The notes under the pieces are model-generated. The model did not search any database. It was not told the origin of the DNA and saw nothing but the letters and a program-made list of their open reading frames with translations. From contig NC_037593.1 in assembly GCF_003073045.1 (NCBI RefSeq), positions 16,916,725 to 16,980,724 of the forward strand: a stretch of 64,000 bases of DNA. The letters are read 5' to 3'. Positions 60,894 to 64,000 of this stretch are shown in pieces. Made by a program: the position numbers and the translations under genes. Positions within the stretch are counted from its first letter, which is position 1; the number at the start of each line of letters is the position of its first letter. Source of the DNA: Pomacea canaliculata. Lineage: Eukaryota > Mollusca > Gastropoda > Architaenioglossa > Ampullariidae.

Positions 60894-61003
60894 CTTGACC
60901 ATGTCATCCCTACGCACAAACACACGGAATCGATTGGCTGTTTCCCCAAACGAGTTACCTTCCCAAGAGCAAACAAGGCCACCATCGGAGTTGTCTCCCT
61001 TCC
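60894..61003 (-). CDS. Orphan exon of an immunoglobulin-domain protein
   Basis: Between an acceptor GGCCACAG and a donor AAG|GTATTT, the minus strand reads DGGLVCSWEGNSFGETANRF followed by RVFVRRDD. This is the F-G strand signature of an I-set Ig domain (DxGxYxCxAxNxxGE...fxVxV). Length 110 nt; it starts in phase 1, typical for Ig exons. Partner exons were not recognised; the gene may extend beyond the window. Confidence 0.4.
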
Positions 61004-61009
61004 CTGTGG

Positions 61010-62119
61010 CCAGGCTACATGCTAATTAGCATCCACGACTCCCAATGAACGTCCTCTTAGCTTTCTCACATCAGTGTAAGATTACCGCAGAAGAAAACGT
61101 GCCTACCTCCGACTGGAGGAAAAGGTTAGGTTTGTTTCCTAACCTGTCAATATTGTCTAGTATTTAATGCAATGCCGACTCCCTCAGGCGAGGAGGAGCA
61201 GTTTCCCCCGCACTACGTCCTCCCTGTGTTTAACGGCTTAATCACGTAGTGCTGACGTCAAACCCCCAGTAGTTAAAAAAATACATGATGGTGAATAAGC
61301 TTGTCTAAATAGATATAGGTGCTTGTACATCTTTAAAAAAAAAACGAAAAAGGAACGAAAGAAGGAAAGAAAGTACAAAAGAAAAAAAAGAAAGAAAACT
61401 GGGCATAGCACAAATGCCAAAGCTCAGCAGCACCCTTCTGATGTCCTGAGGGCTTGTTTTCAGGAATATTCCAGAAAAGTCCTTAGATGCCTGGTAGAAT
61501 GGAACGCGGGTTGCAGTCAGTGACAAACGCGGCGCCTGCCACAGACTTCACCACAGTCTAGAGTGCCGGCCCCTTGCACCACCCTCACCTCGCCAGTGTT
61601 GATCTTTCCACGCTCGCCTTTCTTTCCCTGACAATGTGGCAACAATTACTTTCTATTTTTGAAGCATTTCCCACCCCCCTTAATGCTACATCTTACCATC
61701 ACCTCCCTCTACCCTCTTCATGGCGATAATGGCCACCAATCAATCTTTATGTTAAAAAAGCCGCCGCCCACAAGACTGAGGTATTCTTCATCCGCTGCTC
61801 GCCATGACTTCCTACCACAGCTGATGGGTTTCTTTTTTTTTTTTTTTCAACTAATGGACATTTCCGAAAAATTCGAAAAGATCATCATCGTCGTCATCGT
61901 TAGTATGCTGTGGTGGTGCCTCTGCTGCTAATGGCGGTACAGCACCTTGTGTTCATATCTTCATCATCATCAGTGATGTGGTGGCACTGCCGCTAATGGC
62001 TTTATGGCACGATGTCATCATCATTATCATCAGCAACAGCAAGCCACAGTATCATCATCGGTGTTGTTATCATTTTTTTTTTCTTTATCCAAACCCAAGA
62101 GTGTGCTTACTACTACTAC

Positions 62120-62158
<39 letters not shown>

Positions 62159-64000
62159 TATTTTTTATTATTATAACGTGGCGCTTTGCCAAAGATTTGC
62201 TCATAGCGCTTTTCATAAATCATAATAGATTAACTAATAGACTAACAACCATGCATCCACATCCTCATATAACAGACACGCTCACTTCTACAACATACAC
62301 TGCATAAGTAAATAAAAGTATATTCACATAAGGATAGTACTTCCAAGATGTTCAAGTCCGTTGTGTTGTAAGACGTAGTTCTCAACATTAGACGAATTTA
62401 ATATTTAGATATCATGGGGTTAAATAATCAATCAGGTGCAAAAATCTTCTACAAATGCACGCAGACGCACTCACAAGTGCATCCTGGAGAGAAAAAAGGA
62501 CTGACAATCACCTGCCCTTTAAAAGGAGCAAGCCAGCCTCTCGGTTCAATGAGAAAACAAAATCCAGTGACCCACGTGCGACAGGCGGCTTGAAAGCATC
62601 CCGCCCCTCCATCCTTCCGGCACTACCCAGCTGCTGAGCACAATGAGTAGAAAAGTATGACAGCCTCTTGTTGACAGAGCTCTCCAACCGACGCCGGCCA
62701 GGTCCGCGTCCTCCCATCCCCCGGGCCACACCGCACGCCGTACGCTCCGCCCAGACCCCTTGGTTCGATTCCCGGCTCGGAAGCCCCACCACACGCCGGC
62801 TGTTAAGTGCTTGTTTAACACAAAGCCTTACGATATGTAAGCTGGTGCTGCAGGCTGTACCTGGCTCCACCGTCCTTCAAACACCAAAACTGAGGCTGCG
62901 GGGGAGTGGAGGACGAAGAAAAACAACTGCCGGAGAGCGTAGACAAACTTGGGGAACACTGGTGTCATTGTTGAAAGACAAATGATTAAAGTGTTTGCTG
63001 CCTCCAAGATAGTTAGCCAAACACCGTGCCACCGTTCCTCCCCCTCAAGGCACTTACACCACCCTCATCCAGTTTGTGTCAATGTAAGCATGGTAGTCTA
63101 GGTTACAGCAGGTAAGCGATGGCGTGGTGTCGTCGCTGTGGTGAGCGATTTCGCGGTGGGAAGATCCGATGGTGGTCTTCTAGGCCTTCTTGACCAACAG
63201 TGCGACATCAGACAGTAAATGTCAGGAGCTTTTGTAATCAAGCTGAAACTTGCAATATCAAAAGATGGTGTGTGTGCACGTACATCGTTCTAATATTTGT
63301 TCAGTTTCTGCTACACCGAGGGTGTAAACTTGGAATTTATCTCTGGATGTGACATACCTTAGCTGCTGACTCGGCATTAAACCCTTACAACAAACATCAT
63401 ACTCTCTCCCCGCATCCCATCCTCTCCCCTCTTTCCCTGAGAAAATATGAAAAGAAAAGTATTTGCCTGATTGTATCCTAGTCACGTGACAGCCTACTGC
63501 ATTGTACTCTGGTCATACATCATCGACTGCTATCTCATTTTCCGAGGCAATAGAGTCAAATCTTCTTTCTTCTACGGTTTATCTTCTTTCCTGTTTCATG
63601 CCTTCCCTTTCATGATATCTCTTTCGACCCCACATACACCCTCTACCCGCTCCCCCACCTACATATGACCCCGACTACCCACGCATTGCATCTACTCACC
63701 AGTGTCTACTGGGTGTGCATGAGACAAGAAACAAATATCTATATTTCGGAAGTCTGGTCCAATCAATATACACGGTCGTGCTGTATGGCGTGTGGCGGAG
63801 GATGGCGGTTGTCTGTGCTGCAGGAATGAATGCGCAGAAGCAAGGGGGGCAGGGAAGCTGATGTATTCATTCCCCCGGGGTACAAGGCTGGAGATGGTGT
63901 AAAGCAAGCAGCAGAAATCACTAACACAGACGGCAGGACATGTAACCTGTATCTCGGGGGGAAGGGAGACGGGAGGATGGAGACTTGTATGGGAGGAGAT
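61010..64000. other. Repeat-rich non-coding end of the window
   Basis: No supportable gene. Contains AAAG-type simple sequence (61330-61400), a poly-T run (61832-61849), CAT/CAG triplet tracts (about 61880-62060) and a GC-rich patch (62670-62800) with a lone B-box-like GGTTCGATTCC. Confidence 0.5.
62108..62215 (-). mobile_element. Retroposon tail in minus orientation with (AAT)n
   Basis: Minus strand: AAAGCGCTATGAGCAAATCT ... AAAGCGCCACGTTATAATAA followed by a long (ATT)n array (62118-62160 on the plus strand as AATn). It matches the tail type seen at 92-178 and 59.5 kb. Confidence 0.55.

Noticed and set aside
62680..62800. tRNA gene suspected from GGTTCGATTCC
   Set aside because: Only a B-box-like motif; no A box at the right distance and no cloverleaf.

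Overview
The window looks like nuclear DNA of an invertebrate animal, most likely a gastropod mollusc. The evidence is small exons separated by AT-rich introns with GT..AG borders, animal gene families, a tRNA-derived SINE whose 3' half resembles the 'ggcgtaaaac' SINEs of marine snails, mariner and LINE relics, and abundant microsatellites. No prokaryotic or viral gene organisation is present. The species call is inference.

Layout. 1-4.65 kb holds a retroposon tail and then non-coding DNA that probably includes the 3' UTR of the next gene. 4.65-23.63 kb (minus) is a complete 33-exon CAND1 gene of 1,240 codons. All exon borders were placed by homology and phase and sum to one open frame. Its introns carry a LINE fragment, a retroposon tail, a mariner relic and a SINE flanked by a perfect 11-bp target-site duplication. 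24.7-25.3 kb (minus) is a decayed LINE reverse-transcriptase C-terminus. 25.45-26.64 kb (plus) is a single-exon mitochondrial MTERF1/2-like gene with a polyA signal. 30.2-33.4 kb (plus) is a four-coding-exon coiled-coil protein of 674 aa with a GRIP-like C-terminal module, perhaps a quick-to-court relative. 34.7-39.3 kb (plus) contains a four-exon gene for a 74-aa secreted cysteine-containing peptide that I do not recognise, with a candidate 5' exon carrying an overlapping upstream ORF. 40.8-43.9 kb (minus) is a secreted von Willebrand factor C protein whose N-terminus was not found. 45.6-47.8 kb (minus) is the C-terminal half of an AQP4-type aquaporin, with an apparent frameshift in its cytoplasmic tail. 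48-64 kb is mostly repeat-rich non-coding DNA, with one orphan Ig-like exon (60.9-61.0 kb, minus), one candidate coding exon (55.8-56.15 kb, plus), a SINE copy, a long CACT microsatellite and a degenerate minisatellite.

The genes are unrelated neighbours and do not form a pathway. CAND1 recycles cullin-RING ubiquitin ligases, MTERF acts on mitochondrial DNA or RNA, the coiled-coil protein is probably Golgi- or vesicle-related, and the aquaporin moves water. The items most worth a second look are the secreted peptide gene with its uORF, the complete SINE, a hairpin-bearing dispersed repeat, two neighbouring GC-AG introns in CAND1, and a cluster of perfect TGACGTCA sites in the aquaporin tail exon.
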